From positions 3,373,001-3,437,000 of the forward strand of contig NC_083516.1 in the NCBI RefSeq assembly GCF_032362555.1: a stretch of DNA of 64,000 bases. Direction: 5' to 3'. Below the pieces are notes generated by a model. That model was not told where the DNA came from. It worked only from the letters and a program-made list of their open reading frames with translations, and ran no database searches. Positions within the stretch are counted from its first letter, which is position 1, and every line of letters begins with the position of its first letter. Source of the DNA: Amyelois transitella. Its lineage: Eukaryota > Arthropoda > Insecta > Lepidoptera > Pyralidae. Positions 35,501 to 64,000 of this stretch are shown here, piece by piece. Made by a program: the position numbers and the translations under genes.

Positions 35501-38500
35501 AATGAAGATGGACTATTGTCGGATTTACAGGTAAAATGTTGAATTATTTGCAACAGTTTGGCTGTTTATCGTTTGATTAGAATACAAATAGTCTTCTCGA
35601 TAAAAATATATAGTGATAAAATGGCATACCTACAACGAGAATTACATCATCTCGTTTCATGATCATGTCACAGGCCAACGCATCACGTGTGTTTCGAAGT
35701 ACGTAGGTACATAATAAGTCTTTATTTCTATGAGGTATAAAAAACGGTATCGAAAAGACTGAAAGACCACCTTCAGATAAGTTATTTATGAAATTGAGAT
35801 TTAAATAGTAACAACTAAATTGTTACGAGTAGCATATCGCCTAAAAAGAATCCCAAGTCAAATCTTCACGGGATGAGAAGTAGCTAGGACACATTATGAT
35901 TTATCTTTGCTACCTACCAGACCAGCATGAATATACTTGACTGGGCGAATGCACCCTTTCCCTTAGTCGCCTTTTACGACCTTCATAGCAAAAGAGATTA
36001 GAGTGCTGCTATTCTAAGACAACATGGCACATATTTCAAATTTATATATAAATTTCCTCAGTCCCAAAGTCTGACCAATGAGATATAATAGCAGATAACT
36101 TAAACCTCTAGGATGTAATCAAGAAACTATCAGATGTGGACAAAATTCTTCTACTTTGTATGGAGTCGCCAAACCAGAACATGGACAAACTAGGAGAAGC
36201 GCAGTTGAACCAAATGCTTCTGTTGAAGACGACTATGGATATCGTGCCGCAACTGGTAGAGGCACTGGCCTCGGCGAACAGTGGGAGGCTTTTGAAGATC
36301 AAATTGGTGAGCAAATAGATTATAAAAAGAAAATCAAAGACACCTTTACATTAACAGTTTAACATTCTTATGTAAGTATTTATTTTCAAATCTAATTCGG
36401 TACCTTTTTGATTAGACTTAAATTTGTAAAATTTTAACGTGCGAGGTCACTTCTTATTTTCACAAACGTTACGAAAATTTGCACGTTAATCTGTCTTTAT
36501 TCAGTGATTAGGAATGAATGAATAAATAGGTACATACATTTATTTGTAGGATTTTGAAAATCCAAACTATAAAGAAATAGCTGACAGAATTCGAAGTATT
36601 ATTCAAGAAGATGCGCATCTAGAGAAAGGAGCCATGGGCAGTTTGCAGCGTTGCTTTGCAGTGAAGCCCGAAATAAATGGCCTGCTAGACGTAGCCAGAA
36701 GAACTTACTCTGAACTCATAGACGATATTCAGAAAATGGTTGAACAGCTAGCCGAGACATACGATTTGCCATTACGCTTAAATCAAAACGTCATGAAAGG
36801 ATTCCATATAGTTCTCCCTCTTACTCCAAAAAATAGGAGACATTTTAGCGTTGGTGATTTGCCAGAAATATTTATACAGGTCAGTCTTTAAATGAGCAGC
36901 TAACTGAGTAGCACTGTGAACCAAAATATTAACAACAGAAATAAGCGTTCTGTGTAAAACATACAATAATATGACTGATCGCCGATCAGTGGATTTACGA
37001 GTAGGGAGTGTGTTGGGGGCTTCTGTTGACAATCTTACACAAAACGTACGCAATATTGTCTTCTGATTAAATTATCTATAAATACAACAATATAGGCCAC
37101 GCTGCTAAGCTGATGTAACTTGGAGAGCACGCTCTCTTCACGCGGTACGATAATGCTATCAACGCCACACCCTTTTTGTTATCACTCACAACTCAGATGA
37201 TGTGAATCTTTCCACCAATTAAAATCGTATACTTACTTACATTTATAAATAACTTTGTATTCAACCTTAAATGTCTAAAGTAACTTTCATATTCAAACCA
37301 ATGATGAGTAAGATATTGCTCTATATCGGTAATATATCACACAATAGTAAAACAAATTATATCTCTTTAGGTGCACAATAGCGGTGCTAGTGTTACTATG
37401 ACGACAGAGGAATTAGTTGTTCTGGATCAACAAGCCAAAGAATCCCTGAAGGAAATACAAAGGATGAGTAATATGTAAGACTTTCTAGTATTAAATACTT
37501 ATGTTCTGCCGTATGGGTAAAACCAAATATAAATTCATCTCTTTCGCCTGTCTAACATTCCAGTTTTTGCCTAACGATATATTTAAAGGCCATTTGGAGA
37601 TTTATTTGAAGCACAGAATTTTTAGAACGATCAGATATGAAGCGTAAAGCTCGCTATCAAAACCTTTCAAATTGATACGGGAGTTACTTGCGAAAATCTT
37701 AAGATATGCTCTTTGCAAGAGCTCAGTACATAATAATTTTATTTACGTGAACTCACACTAAATCTTATTCAGAGCAAAGTATACGTAAAAGTAAGCTTGA
37801 AATAAATTACGTTTAATAATAATGACGATGAGATAACACTCACGAAAGAGATCTAAGTTCTCTTTTAATTAGAAAATAAATCGAACGCGTGGAAATTTTG
37901 TTATGACTATCTTGTAAATAAATGCGATAAAAATGTGACAGAAAACTTTTTACCTACCTAGAAAAGTCAGGAGATGGAATCATTACTATTAAGTATATTA
38001 AAAATTAAATGACTAAAATTAAGGTTTTTCAATTTAACTTACCTTTCGCCTTTTAAATTAAATGGTACCTTAGATTGGACATTGAATTACAGTTGCAAAT
38101 TGCAGACTACTCTCATCATATCTATTTTAATATGATTTTTATTAATAGGATCAGCTTAAACAAATTTTCGTTACAAATATCCATTACAATGAAGGTAATA
38201 AAAATATTGAAAATTGCAAAAAACAACCCAAATTAAAATTCACATTATTTTTTAGTGTTATTTCCGGCCTCTTGAAAGAACTACGTCCATATATGTCGAG
38301 TCTCTATACGCTGTGTGAAAACGTGGCTGAACTTGATATTTTGCTGGCATTTGCACATGTGAGTAGTTATAAATAAGCTGGATCCTCTTTTACACCCAGA
38401 TTTTAGAAGTCAAAGACCGCCCAGCCTTTGCAGGAATTAGATTTACCATAGTAGGTAACTTTTTGGTAACGTAAACCGGTGTAGTGGCTGCCTATCCTTC

Positions 38501-41500
38501 CGGGAAATACGCGTTATTTGCATATGCGGATCGATATATTTATCTTATGCATAAATTATGTTTAAATGATCGAATAATCACTTTTTTATTAAAGTAATGT
38601 ATTGTTCAGATTTTTTAAATTACGATTAAATATGCTAAAATGTATGTCGTACATTTCAGGCAAGTACCATCAGTTCGTACATAAGACCGGATTTCGCCGA
38701 CTATTTGGATATCAGAAACAGTGTACATCCACTTTTAGATTACAACAGTCAAGTTATGCCGGTACCAAATGATATTGTAAGATTTTTTTATAATTCAACC
38801 AATAAGAGTATATTAACGTAATTTATTCCTGGTGAAGGGTCAGGTCAAAAGTGCCCGAAACCGCCGAGCTTGCATGAAGAGAGTTATGAATGTGGATGAA
38901 GCAAAGGAAGTATGCAGGGATCGTGGCAAGTGGAAAGAGGTAGTCTCTGCCTACCCCTCCGGGAAAGAGGCGTGAGTTTATGTATGTATGTATGTATGTA
39001 ATAAGAGTATATTTTGTAGAGTAAGTTAGCATATTCGCAGTAAGCTCTTTTCTTTAGGAGTATTATGTTTTTTATGACAAGATAGAGAATTATACCATAC
39101 ACGAAATTGTGCAGTACCCTCCAGAAATGATTGTAATTTAATTTCAGTACGCGAGTCCTGAGCAAAATTTCACGATTATAACCGGTCCAAATATGGGAGG
39201 CAAAAGCATATACATAAAACAAATCGCTGTACTACAAGTTATGGCACAGGTTCTTATCTTTGTAATTTTAAATCTGGTAACTAATACTAAATGTATCATT
39301 TTATTGCGGTTAGATTTTGAAAACTAAGTCTCTTTCACACAGATGCGACATTACGGTGTATCATTTCAAATAGCGATAATTAAATTTTGAGTTCAATATA
39401 TTGTATTTATCGAATAAAACTAAGTTCATGAAAGAATAATTCCTTTGTTTTAATTTTTTATAGCTGTATCTATCAATAGTTGTTCTTGGTCATCCAGTTT
39501 CAATTTTATAGTATGTTTCAGCTGGGCTGTTTTTTGCCCGCAACCAACGCTGTGATAAGACTGTGCGATCGCATCTTTTCGAGAATTGGTTTCAATGATA
39601 GTGTTGAACTGAATGCGTCAACATATGTATTTGAAGTAAGTAAAATGTATTCCGCACTTATGGTAACTTTGCCGAATGGCTGGATGTAATTGCATTTTGT
39701 GAGAAGTCGCTCTGCTTATTTCCTACTGATTTAAGTATTTCTTATGTTTTCTGACTGAATTGCAAATACTGAAAAAAAGTTAATTCTTTCAACAGAACGA
39801 ATTATTTAAAAATATTTTTGTAGATGAAAGAAATGCAACATATACTAAGAAGTCTAACGTCGTCTAGTTTGGTCATTATTGACGAGTTGTGCAGGTCAGT
39901 TATAATTTACCACATCGTTTAAATATATATAACAGGACTTGCTTTTGTGGAACGACACTGCCGCTCTTATGTACCGTCAACGGAAGAGAAAATAAATCGC
40001 TACAAATAACGTTTGTTATGGAAGTGCATGGAGTAAGGTATGAATCTTTCCTGGTGACTGTACAGGCAGGCATATACCTTGACCAAAAATTTAATAACAT
40101 AAAAAATATTTAATAAAAATTAATTAAATTCTTAAAAGAAAAATATGTAGCAAGTATTGTATTTTAGAGGAACCTGTACCGAAGAAGGCACTAGTATGGC
40201 GTGGGCTATTTGTGAAGAACTTATTATGAGTGACGCCTTTACATTTTTCACAACACATTTCATATATTTGACGAGACTCAGAGATTTATATTACAACGTT
40301 ATCAAGTAAGAAAATTTTGTTACTTGATACATAATTAAAAAAAATTCTGATCAAATTGAGAACCTCCTCCTTTTCTGAAATCGGTTAAAAATATAGCGTT
40401 CTGGACAAATGTACATAATCTCTTACTTCTTATAAAGTTTATATACGTATTCACAAGATGCTTTACATGCTTCTTTTTTTGTAGCCGTCATACTGCAGTT
40501 GCCGAAGAGACCATTACTGATTCTGAAGATGGTCAAAAGAGACTGATATATCAGCATAAAGTCGAACTAGGAGTAACTAGCATAGACCGTTACGGTTTGG
40601 CTCTAGCTGCTAAAACAAATTTGCCAGAAGATACAGTTAAACTAGCTGTGGAACTTGCAGAATTAATAAACCAAACTAGACAAGTGAGTAGGAAAGTCGA
40701 ATCACCACGATTGATGATATAAAAAAAACAATACAAAAAATTACACAATTCATTTTTTACCTGACTGCGCGACGCAAAAGAGGGAAATGTGTTTTTGAGT
40801 CTATGTATGTATTTTAATTAATCACTTTTCAGCCCCAAGAAATAAGGACTCCACAAAAAGGCGATGAAGAATTACTGTATGAACTGAATACAGAACTGCA
40901 ATTAAAATTCAGAAGAAATGAATTGTCCAATGAGCAAAACAAGCAGTATTTACGAAAATTCAAAACAAATTATCCGAATATCATAGAAAGATTTCGAATT
41001 CAAAGCCGAAGCAATAATAATGGGACCGATAATTCAACAGTTATGAATTCTAAACAAATAGAAATTTCTTCTGAAGAAAATATGTCCACAAACAAAAACA
41101 TTTTTGAGCAAAAAAATTATGAAAATATTACTCAAACGAAGAAAGCTCCTGCAAATTATCCATCTTCTAATGATCAAGAAAAACCGAATATTGTCGATGC
41201 CAACTATATGCTCGTCAGATCGTCGGGAGAGTTACTCAATACTGTGATGCGAATGGAAACAAACGCAAAAGAAGACGAATATTCACAGAATGAATTACCT
41301 AATGTAATATTATCTAATCACGAAAGAACACATAGTAGTTACGATTCTCAAAATAAGACAGAAAAAAGTGATGAAAAGGATAATTTAAGCGAAGATTATA
41401 ACATGATTAATAATTCAGATAGTGGACACGAGACAAAATCAGTACAAGAAATAAATGACGCATATTTTCATAGTGACGACGATTCAGATATAGCTGAAGC

Positions 41501-41672
41501 TGCTACTCAAATATTAGAAGAATATTCACTTTTGGATGATAGTAGGTCCGTAAGCAGCGACGTGTCACTAGAAGACCTGATGAGAGAAACGGTAGAGGAA
41601 ATTAACGAGGAAATAGCCAGTGGTGTGAATATTGACAACATTGTACTTACACCTCCAACCGATTTCCAATAA
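29547..41672 (+). CDS. MSH4: MutS homolog 4 (meiotic crossover factor)
   Basis: Exons: 29547-29727, 30821-30889, 32235-32383, 33093-33283, 34513-34634, 35304-35530, 36112-36306, 36550-36879, 37371-37474, 38256-38358, 38660-38776, 39148-39249, 39522-39635, 39824-39894, 40168-40305, 40485-40683 and 40833-41672. All phases agree, giving 1083 residues (human 936). MSH4 pairs with MSH5 as a clamp on meiotic recombination intermediates. Key matches are [33 protein letters not shown], a MutS lever/clamp region, and ATPase motifs: Walker A GPNMGGKS (609-616) followed by Ile where Thr is usual, Walker B VIIDEL (685-690), then CRGTCTEEG where GRGT is usual, and the FTTHF switch. The first two exons are weak (variable N-terminus, poor donor at 29728). 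The last exon adds about 230 acidic Ser/Asn-rich residues. Its stop overlaps AATAAA. Confidence 0.92.
29951..30224 (-). CDS. Possible terminal exon of an unidentified membrane protein, antisense in MSH4 intron 1
   Basis: On the minus strand a polypyrimidine run and CAG (30225-30227) precede a 90-codon open exon ending in TAA. It encodes a strongly hydrophobic segment ([20 protein letters not shown] ...) followed by an acidic, soluble tail. The layout (helix, hydrophobic fourth-segment-like stretch, short tail) resembles the end of a tetraspanin, but that is a guess. No other exon of such a gene was found in the window, so it may be an orphan, a pseudo-exon or part of a gene overlapping MSH4. 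Confidence 0.35.
30316..30482 (+). mobile_element. Decayed Helitron-like repeat (MSH4 intron 1)
   Basis: Matches the pattern of 23726-23914: TGTTTTTGTTTGTCAGTC, ACTTCTGAACCGATCGCAAT and a 3' end GCTTAGCTAGT. Many changes, so it is older. Confidence 0.5.
30542..30614. repeat. Perfect 31-bp hairpin (MSH4 intron 1)
   Basis: Arms 30542-30572 and 30584-30614 are exact reverse complements around an 11-base loop. The sequence just 3' (30615-30690) has repeated GCTACG words. Exact pairing over 31 bp means it is recent or maintained. Confidence 0.85.
31100..31171 (+). mobile_element. SINE 3' fragment (ATGT-tailed family)
   Basis: Matches only the last part of the family: CAGCTGAACGTGGCC, a decayed stretch, and TACCCCGCAAGGGATATAGA followed by CATGATTATAT. 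Confidence 0.6.
31917..32046 (-). mobile_element. tRNA-derived SINE (minus orientation)
   Basis: On the minus strand it begins GTCGGCCTCAGTGGCGCAGC, with an A box TGGCGCAGCGG (32027-32037) and a B box GGTTCGAATCC (31984-31994), the internal pol III promoter of a tRNA-like head. A body shared with 53845-53971 follows. Fragments of the ATGT-tailed SINE follow at about 32085-32170. Confidence 0.75.
33322..33553 (+). mobile_element. ATGT-tailed SINE, nearly complete copy
   Basis: Runs from GCCGTGTGGTTCCCGACACC through GGACCACTCCATCTCGTTCC, ATGGATGTCGTAAAAG, GCTAGCAACCC, GAACGTGGCCTATCAG and TACCCCGTAAGGGATAAAGA to a (TATG)n tail. Flanks agattattaat and agataataaat could be a slightly decayed target duplication. 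Lies in the MSH4 intron after exon 4. Confidence 0.75.
33570..33705 (-). mobile_element. ATGT-tailed SINE, 5'-truncated copy
   Basis: Minus-strand copy directly beside the previous one in inverted orientation: ATCCCCCACGGGGTAGATAG, CGAAAAGACTGGAAG and TTAGCCCATC. The pair could form a long imperfect hairpin in MSH4 pre-mRNA. Confidence 0.6.
34289..34412 (-). mobile_element. ATGT-tailed SINE, 5'-truncated copy
   Basis: Carries CACGTCTTTATCCCTTACGG, GGGTAGGAAGAGCCAACAGC, CTGAAAGACCACGTTTAGCT and GCTAGCCCATCGTC. Minus orientation; no tail is readable. Confidence 0.6.
34861..34896. repeat. 16-bp inverted repeat (MSH4 intron)
   Basis: Arms aggaaattatatgact and agtcatataatctcct pair with one mismatch around a four-base loop. 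Confidence 0.6.
35094..35236 (-). mobile_element. 5'-truncated LINE fragment just before MSH4 exon 6
   Basis: About 140 bp of the LINE 3' end in minus orientation (AATCACGCCTCTTTCCCGGA through CTCGTCGGTTTCGGGTACTC), with several differences from the young copies. It ends about 70 bases before the MSH4 acceptor at 35303. No clear target duplication. Confidence 0.75.
38827..38999 (+). mobile_element. 5'-truncated LINE insertion (MSH4 intron)
   Basis: Plus-strand LINE tail from CCTGGTGAAGGGTCAGG to (TATG)n. The target duplication aataagagtatatt (14 bp) lies at 38801-38814 and 39000-39013. About 12 bases (38815-38826) between the left duplication and the LINE sequence are of neither origin, a known by-product of target-primed reverse transcription. 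A much more decayed tail fragment lies at about 38480-38515. Confidence 0.83.
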
Positions 41673-41673
41673 A
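41668..41673 (+). terminator. MSH4 polyadenylation signal overlapping the stop codon
   Basis: AATAAA at 41668-41673 contains the MSH4 stop TAA (41670-41672). The Prp8 stop faces it from 41816, and its own signal (TTTATT on plus) lies at 41732-41737. Confidence 0.6.
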
Positions 41674-41815
41674 ATGTATTAGCTTTGTGGTTTAAAAGAA
41701 TTGAAACTTAGTACTTAGTGGAAATTAAAATTTTATTTTTATTATTATATTACAAAGTATTTCTTTGAACATAGCAAATTAGCAAATTAAACACTTGTAT
41801 TCTTACACTACGTTA

Positions 41816-61850
<20,035 letters not shown>

Positions 61851-62393
61851 GGCTGCGCGCCTTCTACAACCACGAGCCAGAAATAACAAATCTTATCTTG
61901 GAAGCATCAGCAACGCAAAAACAAGCGTGGTAAATAAGCCGGCACGGATGTGCACACAAAATACTCACGTTTCTTATATTTCACAAATAAATCTGTTTTA
62001 GGAATCAGTCCTATCAAATAACATGCCGATTTACGGCATTATATCTTCAAACACGTAAAATTTATTTCCAGTTTCACATGTAAAGTAAAATGAAATGACA
62101 GCGATGAGACCGCCATTTGCAAAGCAAAATAATTTTTTTTTCTCAGCTGAGCACAAAAAATTAAACAGCCACACTTCCGTTAAGCCGTCACGCGCTCACT
62201 TCTGTCCTCTTTTCAATGTTAGCATATACTGACATTGACGTTGACGTTTGGTTTGGTTGACAATGTTGAGTTGACATTTGATTTGATTCAATTCAAAGCA
62301 ATTCAAAGAATTAAAGCAAACAAAAGTCGAGTTCGCCCTTTTAATAAAATTTATTAAAAGACCAACTGTAAATCTACAAGTAAGATCATCAAA
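61851..62393. promoter_or_regulatory. Divergent promoter region of Prp8 and RPA3
   Basis: 543 bp separate the Prp8 ATG (minus, 61850) from the RPA3 ATG (plus, 62394), with no other gene. Both are housekeeping genes, so a bidirectional promoter is plausible. No TATA box is obvious near either start. Confidence 0.5.
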
Positions 62394-62807
62394 ATGGGAG
62401 ACCACGATGAATTTGAAGATAGCCAGTTCCCGGACAACGACGAATTTATTCCATATGTAACTGCCGGTAACTTGCAACAGAAAAATGGCGCGAAAGTAGC
62501 TCTTTGGGGGAAAGTTACTAAGGTATCTGCAAGCGAAGGTTTCTATATAAAGACAGTCGACGATCAAGAAGTTTTAGTAAGGGTGAAGAGGCCGCTTGAT
62601 GAGCCCTTGGAGGGTTGGTATGAAGTTTATGGAGTATCTCAAGGCAAGAGTGTTCTTTGTGATGAGTATGTCCCATTTTCTCAAGAAATGTGCAAGAATA
62701 TAGACACAGAAGGTCACAAAGGGTTGGCAAGGCTACTAGCTGCTCTAGATGATCCTTGGAATTTGGGTGAAGATAACTACATGGCTGGTGTAGAACCTAT
62801 GGAGTAA
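62394..62807 (+). CDS. RPA3: Replication protein A 14-kDa subunit-like protein (OB fold)
   Basis: A 137-codon intronless frame with start context TCAAAATGG. Residues about 20-100 match the RPA3 OB fold: VTAGNLQQ, ALWGKVTKV, GFYIKTVDDQEVLVRVKRP, then LDEPLEGWYEVYGV and KSVLCDEYVPF. RPA3 is the small subunit of the single-strand DNA-binding RPA trimer used in replication, repair and recombination. An acidic N-terminal lead (MGDHDEFEDSQFPDNDEF) and a C-terminal tail ending AGVEPME lie outside the fold. AATAAA is at 63059-63064, giving a 3' UTR of about 270 bases. Length fits the family (about 120 residues). The identification rests on remembered motifs; another small OB-fold protein is the main alternative. 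Confidence 0.8.
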   Translation: MGDHDEFEDSQFPDNDEFIPYVTAGNLQQKNGAKVALWGKVTKVSASEGFYIKTVDDQEVLVRVKRPLDEPLEGWYEVYGVSQGKSVLCDEYVPFSQEMCKNIDTEGHKGLARLLAALDDPWNLGEDNYMAGVEPME

Positions 62808-63058
62808 TTTGTTTTGGATATGTTGTAATATAAGAACTTGCTAAAGGTATCTTGCAGAATATTTTAAAGTGAAGTTTTACTCTGAACAATATTCTACAAG
62901 TGCTTCCATTGCTAAAATAGTTTGTTTTGTTACTGTTGTTACTGTATATGTATTAACCCATGGTGCATCCCAAGCCCTGACTTGGATCTAATGTTTATGA
63001 AGATTATTCCTTAGTCTGAAATTGGCACATGTCACAGGTTAATATAGTTATTGTTTTT

Positions 63059-63064
63059 AATAAA
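63059..63064 (+). terminator. Polyadenylation signal of the RPA3-like gene
   Basis: AATAAA about 250 bases after the stop, in an AT-rich context; a second weaker candidate lies near 63078. Confidence 0.55.
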
Positions 63065-63311
63065 ATACTTATTTCAAATAAATGTTTATTTATTATTGAA
63101 TAAAAATAAGCTTAAATGATTAATGACGTCCATTCGCTAAGAAATGTATTATTGTTTATTGAAAATGGATTCAGAAAGTCTGGCTTACATTATAATTACA
63201 TATTATACTATCTACTACAAATAAGGAGGGATTAAATTAATCTTACTTATTTAGTCACAATATGAATCACAAAACTAGAGAGGTTAAAATGTAATTTGTT
63301 TTCAATTTCAG

Positions 63312-63571
63312 TGCCGTGTGGTTCCCGGCACCAATTCAAAAAAGAATAGGACCACTCCATCTCTTTCCCATGGATGTCGTAAAAGGCGACTAAGGGATAG
63401 GCTTACAAACTTGAGATTCTTTTTTTAGGCGATAGGCTAGCAACTTGTCACTATTCGAATCTCAATTCTATCTTAAAGCCAAATAGCTGAACGTGGCCTA
63501 TCAGTCCGCTCAGGACTGTTGGCTCTGTCTACCCCGCAAGGGATATAGACGTGATTATATGTATGTATGTT
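63312..63571 (+). mobile_element. ATGT-tailed SINE, full-length copy
   Basis: Starts GTGCCGTGTGGTTCCCGGCA and runs through all blocks of the family to TATAGACGTGATTATATGTA and the ATGT tail. The word tgttttcaa occurs on both sides but is separated from the left end by five bases, so the target duplication is not certain. Confidence 0.82.
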
Positions 63572-63630
63572 GTTTTCAAACTATTCAACATAAAGATGTG
63601 CTATTTCTATTACATTACATTATTAAAACA

Positions 63631-63766
63631 CTACATCCAGCATTGAACTCTGGGGTATGCCCTCACTCCACCTATCTCTTTGTTTTTCTTGTCTAATGTC
63701 CTCATACGCTTTTCATGTTGTACAGCATTAGACAAGGCTCCTTCTATGCAAGTCACTGGACGATTT
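63631..63766 (-). CDS. Probable terminal coding exon of an unidentified minus-strand gene
   Basis: A TTTTACAG acceptor (63767-63769 is the CAG on the minus strand) is followed by an exon whose only open frame encodes 44 residues rich in charged amino acids (NRPVTCIEGALSNAVQHEKR ... VQCWM) and ends in TAG at 63631-63633. The other two frames stop quickly. Upstream exons must lie beyond the window. It would converge with the RPA3-like gene. I do not recognise the protein. Confidence 0.4.
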
Positions 63767-64000
63767 CTGTAAAATCGTATAATAATCATGCTTTCAGTTT
63801 ATAAAATTAATACAAGCAAATCAAACAAATTCTGGTTATCGCAAATTTCTGGTTTTCGTAAGCCTCTAGATCAAGTGGTATATCTCGTTTGTCAATCACT
63901 GGGTAATGAAAGAGTTTTATATCAACCTAGTAGACCACCATTTAGATTTATTATTAAAATTATTAATTAATTTTTTTAAATGATTCCTTGTAGTGTTCTT

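Overview
The window is AT-rich animal nuclear DNA with introns, and most likely comes from a moth or butterfly. The evidence is insect-like single-copy host genes with many short exons, and retroposon families of lepidopteran type: a LINE and a SINE that both end in an ATGT-repeat tail, a tRNA-derived SINE, and Helitron-like fragments. No LTR element or virus-derived gene was recognised.

Layout. (1) 1-14.7 kb: a cluster of secreted, low-complexity (mucin-like) proteins. Four members can be assembled (638-2158 +, 3743-6154 +, 10944-12780 -, 13029-14727 +), and the 3' end of a possible fifth lies at 2-214. All four share one architecture: a nine-base first coding exon (M-K/R/I-L) ending at a GTTAGT donor, a second exon finishing a hydrophobic leader and carrying PVQN and DFLP...DLLNNV motifs, and a Thr/Lys/Arg-rich last exon. 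I do not recognise the family. An intronless ASCC1-like gene (7785-8864 -) and two young LINE copies sit inside the cluster. (2) 14.7-17.4 kb: repeats only. (3) 17.4-24.3 kb, minus strand: phosphoserine phosphatase in five coding exons. (4) 24.4-29.5 kb: intergenic, with repeats and a possible promoter. (5) 29.5-41.7 kb, plus strand: the meiotic MutS homolog MSH4, 17 exons, about 1083 codons, with a long acidic C-terminal extension. (6) 41.8-61.85 kb, minus strand: the complete spliceosome core gene Prp8, 34 coding exons and 2364 codons, every junction in phase. (7) 62.4-62.8 kb, plus strand: an RPA3-like OB-fold protein, divergent from Prp8. (8) The last kilobase holds a full SINE and one probable terminal exon of an unidentified minus-strand gene.

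MSH4 and Prp8 converge with only 143 bases between their stop codons. Prp8 and RPA3 share a 543-bp divergent upstream region. The host genes do not form one pathway (serine synthesis, meiotic crossing-over, splicing, replication). The secreted cluster is the only gene set here that clearly evolved by local duplication.

Most notable: the uncharacterised secreted cluster with its three-codon first exon; three nearly identical 131-bp GC-rich elements in Prp8 introns; insertions of a young LINE with readable target duplications, one only 37 bp long; a SINE sharing the LINE's tail; and partial copies of Prp8 exon 11 stranded in an intron. Exon borders were placed by hand from splice signals, phase and remembered protein families; no alignment or search was run.
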